Below, piece after piece: positions 51,943 through 64,000 of a stretch of 64,000 nucleotides of DNA. The stretch spans positions 620,001 to 684,000 of the forward strand of contig JAQGEQ010000043.1 in NCBI GenBank assembly GCA_034620365.1, given 5' to 3'. The translations under genes were made by a program, and so were the position numbers. The notes beneath the pieces are model-generated. The model did not search any database and was not told the DNA's origin. It saw only the letters and a list, made by a program, of their open reading frames with translations. This DNA is from Pegea sp. RAD2-039. Lineage: Eukaryota; Chordata; Thaliacea; Salpida; Salpidae. Numbering within the stretch: the first letter of the stretch is position 1; every line of letters begins with the position of its first letter.

Positions 51943-52883
51943 ATTGTAGCATACAATTTGTCTCATATTAATTTAGTTAATTTTCTTTCAATTTCTTGAT
52001 TAATTTGTTTGTAGGTTTGTGCGATTTTAATAAGATTGTAATAATTGAGCTTTTTTGCAACTTTTGTTGATTTTTTGAAATTCACAATTGCTTTCCATTT
52101 TAAGTCAGCCAATTTGTTTTGTATGAAAAACGTTGGGTTCAGTTTAGAAACATGTTTGATTAAACTATGTAATAATAAAAATAGCTTCATATTGCATCAC
52201 ACAATTTCAACATCTTGTTTTAAAACAAGTATTTTATTGATATGTAATGAAAAAAAATATTATAAATTTAAGAGTGACGACAAACACAGACAAATTTTTC
52301 CAACTTTTTATTTCTCACATAAAAATTCCATTCATTTCTCGAATATTTTTAAAAGATTATTCTGATTAATAAATACTTTCAAATCTTGAAAAGAAGGGTT
52401 ACTCAAAATGTCTTCCGTCAAAACCCTGTCGTTTATTTAGCAGATAAGTTTTTCAAAGTTTTTATATTTGTATACATCAGCCATAACTCATTGTATACGA
52501 AATTCATCAGACAAAACGTCAGCATGGTCAACTTTCAATTTTTTGAAGTTATGCGAAAATTAGTGATTCAATATTTTCCATTTATCAGTTTGAATTTTAA
52601 TTTTCAAGATGTGATGAATCAAATGACATTTTTTAAGAGCTTTTATCACTATTTTATTGACTGTATTTATCACTTTTTGTGTTTACTCACGCTTTATTTA
52701 ATCATTTATTTGATTATCAATTGTAAAAATAAAGTTCAAAAAAATGAATTTAATATTTGAGTCTTTTAATTGATGATCTTTTTCACATAATCAAAATCAC
52801 AAGTTCAACAAATAAAAAAACTCTTCCAGCAGACAAGTAAAAACTCACATTATTTCATATTGGAAACATAAAATCATTTTTAA
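51943..52883. other. Spacer between convergent SLC10 copy 2 and RPAP2, with ambiguous reading frames
   Basis: Two plus-strand frames (52045-52365, 106 codons; 52386-52760, 124 codons) and one minus-strand frame (51963-52190, 75 codons) are open. None shows a recognisable motif. The minus strand reads in places like a stop-interrupted protein (EDILSNPSFQDLKVF near 52400). I cannot decide between chance frames and a decayed gene. Confidence 0.35.
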
Positions 52884-55800
52884 TCATGATTCAATAATCT
52901 TTTTGGCTTCATCTTCTAAATCAACTAAGGAAACATTGAACTGATTCAAGCTTGTTTTAAAACGTTCAGATTCCATAGAAGTTCTTACTCCATCACTCAC
53001 TGAGCTTAATCTAATTTTGAAGAAAGCGTTAAAAAATGTATTTAATTTAAACATGATCAAATATATGAGCAGACTCACAGTATGATTAGAATCATAGCGA
53101 CTATGACAAGATTCTTTTCACTAACCATTAAATTGTTATTAGTAAGTCTGCAAAAGAAATTTCATGAATAATTGCTACAAAATGCATAAATAGGAATTCA
53201 AATTGGATTCATTAAAAATCAATTTTTGAATAAAAGAAATTAAATGAGGATTATAAAGTAAGCAATTTTCAAAATCATCAACAGCTTAACATTTCGAATA
53301 AAAGATGAATAAATAATTACTTAAAAGTTGATACCAATTTCTTCAAGTGAACTTCAATAGAGCAAACCGCAAGATTGATTTTTGTTTTGATACTGAAATG
53401 TTAAAAAAAGTTGATTTTATAAACTACTAATCACCAAAACATTTTGTTAAAGAAAAATTAGTTGAAATTCTTTGAAAATATTATTTTTAACCAACAAACC
53501 ATTTTAAAAGTCTTTCATATAAAATCTGTTGACGAATTTCAACTTGATGATGATCATCTACAGTTGGAATGATAACTAGGGAGCTTTCTTTCTCACTCTG
53601 AATATAAGAAGTGAAAATGTTCAATCAATTTACATCTAAATCAGTTTAATGAGTTGGAATCTTTTTGATATGGTAGCAATTTTCTATAAAGTTGATTAAG
53701 AGTAGCTTTTTTATTATCAAATAATCAAGCTTAAAGACTAATTTAGATTTATAATAATTATATACTTGAACTTATATTTAACGAAACATAAATTTTCAAT
53801 AAAATTGAAATCAAATAAAATAATAAAAAATTACATCAGCGACTGCTACTTTGTTTTCAGAATTCTTTTTTGATATGAAAGTTGGATTATAAAATTTTTC
53901 AAGTTTTTCGAAAAACATTTTATCATCTAGATGAAGATCACTTATCTCAGGCAATGGTTGTTTTGATGACTTTTCTGAATACAAATTTATTAAAAGTTAA
54001 TTAAATGCTTCGAGATTTCATTATTATAAACTAATAATGAAAAATTCATCACCTTTTTTAACCCCTTTACCAGCAATCAATTCTTTTATTTTGTTGTCTA
54101 AGAGATTTAATTTACTTTGTGTAGAGTTATTCTGAATATTGAGATTCTAAAACAAGTTTCACAATCAAAACCAATAGGAATTAATAAAATTTAAATTAAA
54201 GAGCAAACTACATCAACTGAAGCAGTACTAACCTCATTTGTAAGTGAATTATTCAAGAAATGCTTGGTTTCAGGACTTATCCATTGCTTGACTACTTCAA
54301 AGGAACTTTTAATCATCGAATTGTTCTCATTTTTACTATTTATTTTAGCTTTAGGAGAATCAGGAAGCTCCTCCAAAAAGATCATTTTACGAGAAGTCTT
54401 TTTTTGATCACAAGCTTTATATGAAGATTGGTGTTGGGTGACTTTAAGAACTTCATCGATATCAGATTTATCTAAAAAAAAATCAAAATTTTGGAGGTTT
54501 CAATCCAATTATAAAATAGAATAAATCTCAAAAAAGTTTATTTGAAGAGACACCCGCTAAGGTCATTTGCTAAATCTTATGACAGATGCTTATATCAGGT
54601 GAGTAATGTCATCCGCCACAAACCAAAATGATTCTTAAAGTTGATAAACAAGTTATACACAAATCAAAATATTATTTGAAAATTACAAGTTTGCAGTTAT
54701 TGAAATAAAGTTCATGAAATAATTGTCAAATATACAGGGATAAAAAATCTTATAAAAGTAAAATTGCCAGCGATCTTAATCTGTTATATTTGTTAAAAAA
54801 GCTTCAATTAAACTGTAAAAGTAAAATCTGATAAAGATACCAAATAGAAATCTACTCGATTACCACTTTGAAATTCTTCTACCTCTTTCTTTGGAATATG
54901 GGGCAGAACAATCTCATCACCATAAGACTTGCTGCTGTTTTTAAGGAGGGAAATTTGTTTCAAACTATAACAAACATTATTAATTAAAAACCTTTGAGAG
55001 TTTATATCATAATAAAAGTTACTTTTTTCTAGATCGTAACCACAAAGGAATACTGGGTATTTGATCTTTTATATAACTTGATGATGAATAACAAAGTCCA
55101 GAACAAAAGTTCTTATAGTCAGTTAAGTCATAAATTTTATTGTTGACAATGGAGTACTTTTGAAGAATTGGATGCTAAAAGACACCAAACCAATACAAAT
55201 AAATAAATATATTTTCAGCACAAGCGATGGCAGGAGATTCAATTAAAATTGTTTAACAATTTGAATGAAATATTTTACTTTCTTTAATCGATTTGAACAC
55301 AAAGGATAACCACACATTTTAGAAATAGCTCTTTCTTCAGTTATATCTTGATAATGAGCGTGTGTAATATGTAAAACCTGAAATTATTTATCATTTCAAA
55401 GAAATATAATTGTAAGTATCAGAAATGATATTTCAAATCATCTTACTGTTTTCAGAAAAAAATTCTCTGTAACATCAGGTTCAATTAAACGTTCAACAAT
55501 GCTAAGAGCAACCTTCTCAGCTTCAACTTTAGCTGCCAAATCATCAATTTTTTCTTTGCTGAAACAATGAGAAAATGATTTTCATTTAGGAAAACATTTC
55601 ATTAATAAATTTAATCAACTAGACAACATTTATTTTCTAAAAAATGTATATGTTTATAACATCACAATAGTTTTTATCATAGCATCATTTTCTTTAGATT
55701 AATTTATATACTGTTAGAATATTTATTAAATTATAAAAAGTTGTTATTTACTTTGATATGAATTATATATTCACTTGGATAGATTTGTATACAAAATTAT

Positions 55801-56213
55801 AACTTCTTATCAAATAGCTAGTTGTACAAATAGTTATAAGTTTATTGATAATCACTAAATTTGTCAATGTAAAAATACTTTTAAAATTATATAAAAAAAT
55901 ATATAATAAGAAAATGTATCTAAGTTTTCACTTAAATATGCTTTACTTTGACATAAAAAAGAAAAGATATAAATATCTATACTACTATTTGGGATGTACA
56001 GCAAATAAAGAAAATAAATATTATATCTTAAAAACTTAATCAATGTAGCATAAAATAAATACTTTTATTTAATTTAGACAAACTTTTTGAGAAAGGGAAT
56101 AACATTTTGATCATGATATAGTACTGAATAATTTCATGAATTAATTTTGTTGGTAGATAAAATAAAAAGAAAACTAACTTGAAGTTATTTTGATTGAATT
56201 GTTTGGTATCCAT
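52884..56213 (-). CDS. RPAP2: RPAP2 (RNA polymerase II-associated protein 2), 12 exons
   Basis: Homologue of RPAP2 / yeast Rtr1, which binds RNA polymerase II, is reported to act on the phosphorylated CTD (Ser5) and helps its nuclear import. Minus-strand exons: 56179-56213, 55447-55558, 55279-55377, 55023-55156, 54864-54964, 54233-54471, 54053-54146, 53835-53974, 53500-53597, 53321-53392, 53079-53147, 52884-53010. All phases close to 439 residues (human about 612). Family signatures: a helical N terminus ([15 protein letters not shown]), the zinc-finger Cys pairs in KMCGYPLC and [22 protein letters not shown], and [12 protein letters not shown]. The middle is low-complexity and shorter than in vertebrates. 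The end keeps the conserved hydrophobic C-terminal region ([34 protein letters not shown]). First exon [11 protein letters not shown] is inferred from phase and a 620-nt intron. Confidence 0.9.
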
Positions 56214-56556
56214 GAGTAAAATATGAATATAAATCAAAGCTTAAAACAGGTTAATATAACTGAAAATAAACTAAAACAAAAAAATGCCCATTATGGTTGT
56301 ATTGACCACTAAGCTATACAATTACAAAATTTACTTTTATTTTTATAAAATTCATTTTTATGTATTATTCTACTAAATTTTCATAGCATAAAACTATTTC
56401 CATTAATTCAATTAAATAAATCTTATCAAACTAAGCAACTAATAATCACAGAATATAAAGATTTTTTGAAAAAAGAATAATCAATAAACAATATAAAATT
56501 AAAGTTTATTGATTCAAGCACCAAAAGTTTACATTGGCATTTTTCTAAACAAACTA
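56214..56556. other. Short spacer TTC19-RPAP2
   Basis: About 340 bases between two minus-strand genes. It holds the TTC19 polyadenylation signal at its right side and presumably the RPAP2 promoter; no distinct promoter motif seen. Confidence 0.6.
56505..56510 (-). terminator. Polyadenylation signal of TTC19
   Basis: AATAAA on the minus strand, 47 bases past the TTC19 stop codon. Confidence 0.55.
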
Positions 56557-57771
56557 CTAAAACCAATTAAACCATTCTTTCTTTCTAGACTCCAAATCAT
56601 AATTAAATTTTGCTATCATTAAAGATATACTATTTCTTAGTCTCTCATCTTTGCATTTAATTATTTCTTCCCAAGATTGATGAAATGCTTCATCAGCTAG
56701 TTCATAATCCTTTGTGGCAACATAAATAGAAGCCAAATTAGAGTAAAATGTGGCTTTATCTGCATTTGTAACTCTAATGCTATCTTCTGCTAAATCAACA
56801 GCTTTAATGGCACAGCTTAATGCTTCTTCAAATAAACCTTGATCACTGTTTATTGATGCAATATCATTATACAACAATAACACTCTTATGTCCTGCTTAC
56901 CATAAACTTTTTTGCTAATCTCAAGGGCTTCAACAGCTAAATTCATTGCATCTAAATTTTTGCCTACTCTGTGCAAATATCTACTATAAAATTCTAGTCC
57001 TAAAGCTAAAAACTTTAACAAATTATTTTGTTCTTTTTTTAACAATTCAGAATTTTCTTTGGCATTATTAGTTTTACATCCCTTTTCTTCAAGTGCTTTT
57101 AATTCTTTTCTACATAATGATATACACCATTCAAAGCTACATTTAGCTTTTTCATGTTCATTTTTATGCCCATTTATAACTGCCAACTTGATATTAACAT
57201 CTAAAACTGCTGGATCTTTTTGGGGAGTATTCATAAGGGTCAAATTTTGTAAAACATATTTGTACATAACTTCTGCTTTGTCTAAATTACTAACTTGATA
57301 ATAATAATGAGCTAAAACAGCTTGTATATATGCAACAGTTTGTCTGTCCTGACGTACAATAGCTGACTTTAAGGCTAACTGCAAGTCATCTTCTACTTGT
57401 TTATTATAATATTCTTCATCAATCATTTTTTTAGATCTTCGAACTAATTTTATGATATCACCTTGAGATAAGGCATCACAGAGTTTAAAGTCTATAGGCT
57501 TAGAAGGTAAACTTACTTTGCCTGTTTTTTCATACATACAATTATCTTCACAGCTGGCAATAGAAAAACTATAGAAACTGGGCAAAAGCAACGAGTATTT
57601 CCAAGCTTTAAGAAAACTTTTTAAGAAAGGTGATAGGCTTATTTCTGGTATTTTCTTATAGCTATTGCCCAATCTACTTGCTGATGCTTGATTAATAGAA
57701 AACAAACTGCTACTTACTATCGTTTTGAGGTAAGATATTGGTGCATAACGAAAAATCAAATTTAAATTCAT
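56557..57771 (-). CDS. TTC19: TTC19 (mitochondrial TPR protein, complex III maintenance), single exon
   Basis: Mitochondrial inner-membrane tetratricopeptide protein that keeps respiratory complex III free of Rieske fragments. One uninterrupted 404-codon frame from ATG 57769-57771 to the stop at 56557. The N terminus is rich in Ser, Arg/Lys and hydrophobic residues with almost no acids until about residue 42, fitting a mitochondrial presequence, and a hydrophobic stretch follows at about 57-75. TPR-type helices run from about residue 105 to the end. Family-like blocks include KLDKAEVMYKY-type repeats, KCSFEWCISLCRKEL (human YEFCISTLEEK), SRYLHRVGK, AVEALEISKKVYGKQ, SINSDQGLFEEAL and SNLASIYVATKDYELADEAF. 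It is intronless although every other firm gene here has introns. RPAP2 begins only 344 bases downstream on the same strand. Confidence 0.85.
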   Translation of the reverse strand: MNLNLIFRYAPISYLKTIVSSSLFSINQASASRLGNSYKKIPEISLSPFLKSFLKAWKYSLLLPSFYSFSIASCEDNCMYEKTGKVSLPSKPIDFKLCDALSQGDIIKLVRRSKKMIDEEYYNKQVEDDLQLALKSAIVRQDRQTVAYIQAVLAHYYYQVSNLDKAEVMYKYVLQNLTLMNTPQKDPAVLDVNIKLAVINGHKNEHEKAKCSFEWCISLCRKELKALEEKGCKTNNAKENSELLKKEQNNLLKFLALGLEFYSRYLHRVGKNLDAMNLAVEALEISKKVYGKQDIRVLLLYNDIASINSDQGLFEEALSCAIKAVDLAEDSIRVTNADKATFYSNLASIYVATKDYELADEAFHQSWEEIIKCKDERLRNSISLMIAKFNYDLESRKKEWFNWF

Positions 57772-59686
57772 TATTTACATTAAAAATCGTAATAATATTT
57801 CAAGTAAATGTATCAATTGACAACAACAATGTACAAAAACAGCCTCAATATCTTAAAGTTTAGCAAAAGTCTTAGCAAAACTGAGCAACAATAATTAGAT
57901 GACAGAAAGCAGGTGGTAAAAACAACCGTAGAAACTCATTCAAGCATGAAAAAACGTAAATTCAACTTACAAAATATTAAGCAAATTATTAGCTATCTAT
58001 CTTAAGTAAAAATTATGTAAAAAATAAAAATTCAATATATAAATCTCTATAATAAACAAAAATTCTTAGAATCGTTTAATTAAACCATCAAGCTCCTTAG
58101 CAACGGCGTTATTTATAAAAGGATTTAACTACCAAATTTTATCTTTATTCTTGCTTAGTTTTTAGTTTATTTATTACAAACAAAAAATAACTAAAAAAAT
58201 TTAATTCTAAATAGGATTAAATTTTCTCGCTGATTAATTTGGTTTTATTCTAGCCCAACTGAAAAAAGGGAGCTTTAACAGTTGAGTTAACAAACGATTT
58301 CGCTACATGAGATTTTTAAAGCTGAAATTGATTCAACAATTCCTAAATAATTTTTGCACCACATATAAATTCCAGCATTTTTTACGACCACTTTTTTAAA
58401 ATAAGACTTTTTTAAAATAATGTTTAATTTTTCAAAAGTGTTTATTTTGACTTTATATTAAACAGCTAATTATAGACTTAGATCAAAACTTTTATAAATT
58501 AGAAATATTGTTATAGTTATCATTATAAGATAATAGACCCACAATAAAATAAGAAATTTCTTATCAAAGGCATACACAGCTTGATATTTTTACATAGAAA
58601 ATACATAAAAATAAAGAACAAGTATTTTTTAGGATAAAATAGTATTCAAAAGGCAAAAAGACTCTATTTTACGTAATTAATTTTTCTTAAATTTATAATA
58701 GGATTAAACCGTTTATTTAATTTATTTATATTTATATATCTAATTAAAGCAGTAAGAAATGAGAACCAAATAAGTTACATGAATAACAATGCACAAGAGC
58801 AGCTTTTTATTTTAAAATATAAAAACTATAATTTTTTCTGATAACTGTAATCATTCAGTCCTTTATAGCAATTAATCTTTGAAAAGTGAGTTTTTATTGC
58901 CTTTTCACACTTAAAGCTTTAATTGTTCATATTGCTACAGAATATAAAATGAATACTACTTCTATAGAGTTCAATTTTATAATATTTCCTTTTCTAATCT
59001 TTTATTGTCAGAGTTTCTTGCTGAAGATCGCGAGTTTTTCTAAAAGATCTTCCGACATGCAACGTTCACAAAATGGTTAAAGGCAGAAGTTATGGAGATT
59101 GAGTTGCTGCTCATGCAGCAGGAATCCGCTCTTCACGTCAACAAGGAAACACTTAGTATAGTGACAAACTGCCTATAAAGCTCAAACTCCAGCTTCAAAT
59201 TCAGAGTTTTGCGTATTCTGTTCTCATTTTACCAGACTGACAGGGCCTTTTTACCCGGGTTTCTATGGACTTTTCTTTATCACAAATATGTTTCCACTTG
59301 GAGATTACATTGTTCTTAGGATCACACTACTACTATCAAGACATTTGCATTACAATGTCCTCAGGGCCACCCTTGAGAACACCTGTATATGTATAGACAA
59401 GTCGTGCCCGTTGTTGCCTGCTACAACAGAGCGTTATAAAGTTGCTTACTTATAGAAATGATTACACTTTTATTCACAAAGGAATCACATTTCACTTTTA
59501 ATAAATTATTTTTTATTACACGTTTTTGCTAGTTGCAAGTAAATAAAAAAGAATTTTTACCTAGTTTAAACTTTATCTAACGCCACCTAGTGAAATAAGT
59601 TTCATACTTAATCTAATTATTCAACTTTTAAAATTAGAAACTCACTTTAGTTGAAACAATTTGCTAATAACCTACAAGAGATCAAA
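57772..59686. other. Spacer between divergent TTC19 and CTH
   Basis: Contains the promoters of both genes and dispersed repeat copy B (59072-59450). The rest is AT-rich without recognisable exons. Confidence 0.6.
59072..59450 (+). repeat. Dispersed repeat, copy B
   Basis: Partner of copy A (27383-27720) in the same orientation, sharing the GCAGCAGGAATCCGCTCT block and several later blocks. It carries extra sequence in its second half (about 59290-59400). The frame aligned to the copy A ORF is broken by TGA and TAG. GC-richer than the surroundings. It lies about 240 bases upstream of the CTH start. Confidence 0.6.
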
Positions 59687-62600
59687 ATGTCTGAAGAAAT
59701 TCTATGGGGGAAAACTTTTGATAAGTAAATTTGTTTTATAATTATTTTCAGTATTTAATATTGTTAATTCTCTGGATTTATTATAAATATTTTTTTATTT
59801 TAATTACCTATTAAGCTTTTTCAAATAATAATTAACATGTTTATGAAAAAAGTATTTTAGAAAAGTTAATTTTTTTTTGTTAATAGTTGTAATTGTATAA
59901 TCATCTCACAAAACTATGAATTTTTAGTTACTATTACTAAGTACTAAAAAGTGTGATTTAGGAAAATTTCAAGTTCACTATAAGTTCACAAATAGTTTTG
60001 AATTCTCTATAATAATAAATTTAATAATCTATTACTTGTATAAGATTTAAACCTTTTAACTGATGATGAATGTTTTGATCATATTTTTCAAGTTTAAATG
60101 TTTGAGTATAAGTAAATTGGATACTTTCTCAGGTTTGCAACAACTGCAATACACCATGGACAAGACCCAGAACAGTGGAACTGTATGATGGTAGTTCCTC
60201 CAATCACAACATCATCAACTTTTAAACAATCAACTCCTGGAGTAACTGCGGTAAATATTTGATTATTTAATCAATTGATGTAAAATTATGGCTTAATTAA
60301 CTTTTTATTTATGTCTTTTCTATATAGGTCTTGCAAAGATAGAAATTTAAATAAAATCTATTTATAATAACTTTAAACTAAGAAATATAAATGTTTATAA
60401 AAGAATTGACTGAAAACTGAATTTGTTTTTCAAAAACATAAATATTATCAAATACAAAGTAGCAATTCTTTTTTCAACTAAACTTCTGAATTTTGATGAT
60501 ATAGCTTTTGATATATAATTATAATAAATTTACAAATTTTAGGGATATGATTATACTCGGGGTGGTAATCCAACTAGAGAATGTCTAGAGAAATGTGTAG
60601 CTGCTCTGGAAGGTGGCAAGCATGGTAGGCTGCCTAATGTTCAATTCACTATTTGTTGCTCAGTGATGAGTGACTTTTTTTGTCGAAAATTACCCTTTAA
60701 TTAATAACAAAAAAGTTTCTGTTAATTTTACATCAATTTTCAATGTTAACTAGTCATGATTATTGCATCTAATCTTATCAATAAAATGATCTATTTAAAA
60801 TATATATGATATTGTAGGTATGGCTTTCTCTAGTGGTTTGGCAGCTTGCATGACAGCTATCAACATGTTAAGTGCTGGTGATCATGTATTAACTACTGAT
60901 GATGTTTATGGAGGTACAAACAGGTAACTTTTGGTTTTGTTGCCTTAATGTGAAATTTCTAGTGGAATTATATTACATTTTATTGTTGTATATATTTATC
61001 AATCTTGTTTATTAACAGATATTTTCAACGAGTAGCAAAGAAATTTGCTTTGGAGTTTGATTTTGTAGATTTTACTTCACTTGATAAAGTGAAAGCCGCA
61101 ATAAAGCCAAATACTAAAGTGAATTTGATTTATTTATTGCAGATTTACTAACATTACAATTCTATGCTCTATAAGTCAGCATAAGATTAAAATATATCTA
61201 AATTATTCAGATGATTTGGTGTGAGTCTCCCACTAACCCCACAATGAAGGTTACTGATTTAAGGGCTGTTTCTGAACTCATTAAAGATCGAAAAGATATT
61301 GTCTTTGTTGTGGATAATACATTTATGACTCCTTATTTCCAGGTTTACAAATATTTTAGTTCTTTTATTGAATTATTTTTAAACTTAATGAAGTAATGTA
61401 AGACATTTTAAGTGATTAGTCCAAGCTTAACAATTCTTTTGTTTCAGCGTCCTTTAATGCTTGGGGCAGACATAGTTATGCATTCAGCCACTAAGTATAT
61501 GAATGGACATAGTGATGTACTAATGGGCTTGCTTATCACTAGCAGTGATGAGTTATATAAAAAACTTCAATTCCTGCAGTTTGGTTAATATATTTACGAT
61601 TACATTCTATATTTATCAGTTTAATCTATTTAAAATTTATATTTTTCTTTCTAAACCTGATGAAATTGAATTGTGTTTTTTTTATGATGCAATTTTTATT
61701 GACTTTATTTTAAGAATGTTTGATTTCTAAACGCTTTTTCATGCGCATAAAATTGTTCTTATTCTCAGCAACTGGACCGGTTCCATCTCCTTTTGATTGC
61801 TACCTTTGTAATCGTGGCTTGAAGACTTTAGCAGTTAGAATGGTTAAACACCAAGAAAATGCCATCAAAGTTTGTAAATTTTTAGAAGGTCACCAATTCG
61901 TTGAGAAGGTGTCTTATGCTGGTTCTCCTAACCACCCTCAGTTTGAAATCATGAAACGTCAGGTGATTATGACGATTTTGAATTGTTTGTTTAATCCTTT
62001 TGTGGCAATTTGTATCCAGGCAACTGGCTGCTCCGGCATGATCGCATTTTGGGTAGGAGGTAATCTACAACAAACAAAAGTTTTTCTTGAAAGCCTTCGT
62101 ATCTTTACACTTGCTGAGAGCCTGGGAGGTTATGAAAGTTTAGCAGAACATCCGTAAGGCATAAAAACCGAATTCTATCACATATATTTGCTTGTATATC
62201 AATTTGCTGCTATCTTTGCTTCTTAACAAACTGCGAAATTATGTTTGAAAGTTTATCATTTTGAAGTAATTGAAGTCAACTTCTTAATTTGAAATAATTT
62301 CGATTTTTCCAATTTGATCAAAATGGATTTTTTTGATGACTTAAATCCAAACTAATATTTTATTTTTGATATCATTAAACAATTAAGATTTATTTATAAA
62401 AATTCATTAAATTTTAAAATAATCACTCGAATCATTTTGACAAAAGTAATAAATTCAGATATTTCAGTTAATCGAAGTGAAGTTGAGTTGCAATTAACCA
62501 ACTATTTGTTCAGCAAATATTAAACCTAAAATTTCCGCTTCAATTTTTTCAACTTTCTCTTATTGAGGAATAAAATTGTTCTGTAGAGCGCTGATGACGC

Positions 62601-62734
62601 ATGCATCGGTTCCACCTGAAGCTAGAAAAGAGCTTGGCATTGAAGATAATTTCATTCGTTTGTCTGTTGGTCTTGAAAACGTTGAAGATTTAATCGAAGA
62701 TCTCACTCAAGCACTCGACAAATCTGTAAGTTGA
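59687..62734 (+). CDS. CTH: Cystathionine gamma-lyase, 10 exons visible
   Basis: PLP enzyme of transsulfuration that splits cystathionine to cysteine, 2-oxobutyrate and ammonia, and also makes H2S; cytosolic tetramer. Exons: 59687-59724, 60133-60250, 60543-60624, 60818-60923, 61019-61118, 61211-61342, 61448-61583, 61769-61962, 62020-62153, 62587-62734. Motifs: [25 protein letters not shown] (phosphate Arg), [34 protein letters not shown], and the PLP lysine in [43 protein letters not shown] and [19 protein letters not shown] follow. Read through the last donor-like site, the protein ends DKSVS (395 residues; human 405). That site (TCT then gtaagt) could instead splice to a final exon that I cannot identify. 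The gene is otherwise complete, and exon order and [14 protein letters not shown] favour CTH over bacterial MetB or MetC types. Confidence 0.93.
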
Positions 62735-64000
62735 CCTTTAAAGGTTTCGTGAGGTTCAATATCTTACTTATCGTAAAACACAATCAATGTTTTATCAGTT
62801 TAACGTTACATTGTAATCTTTTCGTTGGTTTTAAACCACAATTTTTCTGATAATGTTCAAAGCTAAAACAACATTATTATGACTTTTATTTTAAGTAAAC
62901 ACTAATACTTGAATATCTCTGGATATTTGATCCAATATTAGTGAACTGAATACTTTGTTCGGTTCTATTGTATGTGACTAGTCAACCTTACATACCCACC
63001 ATTAAAACCTGTTTGCAATTTTCTGCTTACATTTTTTAAATATTTGACCCAATTTCTAAAAGGAAATATTTCGTTGCTAGATGAAAGCTTGAAAATTGGC
63101 TTTTCTATCGCTTTCTACACAACGTCATAGATGGTTTTAATAGAAGCTACATTCAACTTATATGTGTGATGCATTTACTCAATATAATAATCAAGATTTA
63201 TAACTAGTTTAACTTCTATATATTTCAACGTACTTTATCGTGTATAGTTTGAAAGCTGTGTAAATAAATTGTACAAATTACGTCAAGTTTGTTTAGTTTC
63301 AGTCTTTGGTAGAGTAGAATGTCTTCATCAATTATTATTTGTATTATAAAACATATTTTCTTCGAATTAATTTCCATTTGTATTTAAAAAAGAAAAATAA
63401 TTTTGAAGTACTTTAAGTTTACACAGTGACTTCAAAGTAGGAACTGTGCTTTTATAAGCATTCTTTTTTAAGGGTCCTTTAGTATCAAATGCAAAGCTTA
63501 CTTGAAAAATCTGTTTTTCATAATTTCATTTTTGTTACAATTTGAAATTTTATCGTTTTGCCGAAGGGCAAATATTAAAAGATAATTAGTTTGACGAACA
63601 ATAAATCTTTTGCATAAATTCTCAGTTTTTAATAAAATGTCATCGAGTAATTTTATGATTATTTTGTTCTAACATGTTTTAAGTCACGTTATTTTTATTT
63701 AATCAATTAAGACGTAGTCGAAATCTGATTTCATTTGCTAAAAGTTACGAAAGTTGTTGAAAGTGATAAACCTCAAAACATTAGATAGATTTTACTTTTC
63801 AAACTAACAATTTTTTCACAATTTCAAACTTGAAACTTCAGACTTAGTCAACAAATTGTCATCGATCATTTTATGAACTTACATGATGATAATGATGCAA
63901 GATTGCAAAGAGTAAAATATTGAACATCAAATTCAGTTTTGCGACGAAATTTTCTATGATTTTACATAAGACATTTATTACCTTAAAAATATGTTAATAA
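62735..64000. other. Downstream flank of CTH
   Basis: AT-rich DNA with no recognised exon, repeat or RNA gene. A terminal CTH exon of a few codons could hide here and would be undetectable by eye. Confidence 0.5.

Noticed and set aside
54964..55023. Apparent frameshift between RPAP2 exons 4 and 5
   Set aside because: A recount showed six T (not five) at 55023-55028, so exon 4 ends in phase 2 and joins exon 5 in frame with a 58-nt intron.
1..64000. CRISPR arrays, operons, ribosome binding sites, bacterial origins, tRNA or rRNA genes
   Set aside because: The window is intron-bearing animal DNA. No regularly spaced repeat array, no tRNA B-box/acceptor pattern and no rRNA-like block was seen on reading both strands.

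Overview
The window is animal nuclear DNA. It is very AT-rich, and its genes are split by GT-AG introns, often only 45-100 nt long. It carries a DM-domain (DMRT) gene, a TTLL10-type tubulin ligase-like gene, TMTC2, RPAP2, TTC19 and a full-length animal-type ATP-citrate lyase. The phylum cannot be fixed from sequence alone; an invertebrate with fairly compact genes fits best.

Layout: TTLL10-like (+, about 0.5-3.7 kb); a 4.8-kb gene-poor stretch with a perfect-arm hairpin; DMRT (+, 8.5-10.7 kb); BIN3 (-, 12.3-14.2 kb); a 6-kb gene-poor stretch with a possible decayed ORF; ACLY (+, 20.3-26.6 kb, 23 exons, all phases closing); a 3-kb spacer with one copy of a dispersed repeat; TMTC2 (+, 29.5-39.0 kb); a tandem pair of SLC10-family transporters with large secreted-type N-terminal ectodomains (+, 40.6-43.5 and 46.3-51.9 kb); RPAP2 (-, 52.9-56.2 kb); intronless TTC19 (-, 56.6-57.8 kb); a second copy of the dispersed repeat (about 59.1-59.4 kb); and CTH (+, 59.7-62.7 kb).

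The genes are mostly unrelated housekeeping or developmental genes and do not form one pathway. Metabolic roles include cytosolic acetyl-CoA supply (ACLY), transsulfuration (CTH) and complex III maintenance (TTC19). Others cover ER O-mannosylation (TMTC2), RNA polymerase II CTD handling (RPAP2), membrane curvature (BIN3), tubulin modification (TTLL10) and transcription control (DMRT). The local system that stands out is the SLC10 pair. The two genes share intron positions and phases, so they are a tandem duplication. Both carry an ectodomain built from two repeat types. The upstream copy has lost residues that bind Na+ in SLC10 structures while the downstream copy keeps them. A second striking signal is a cluster of perfect TGACGTCA palindromes in the TTLL10 and DMRT genes. 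Exons and splice sites were read by eye, so exact boundaries carry some uncertainty.
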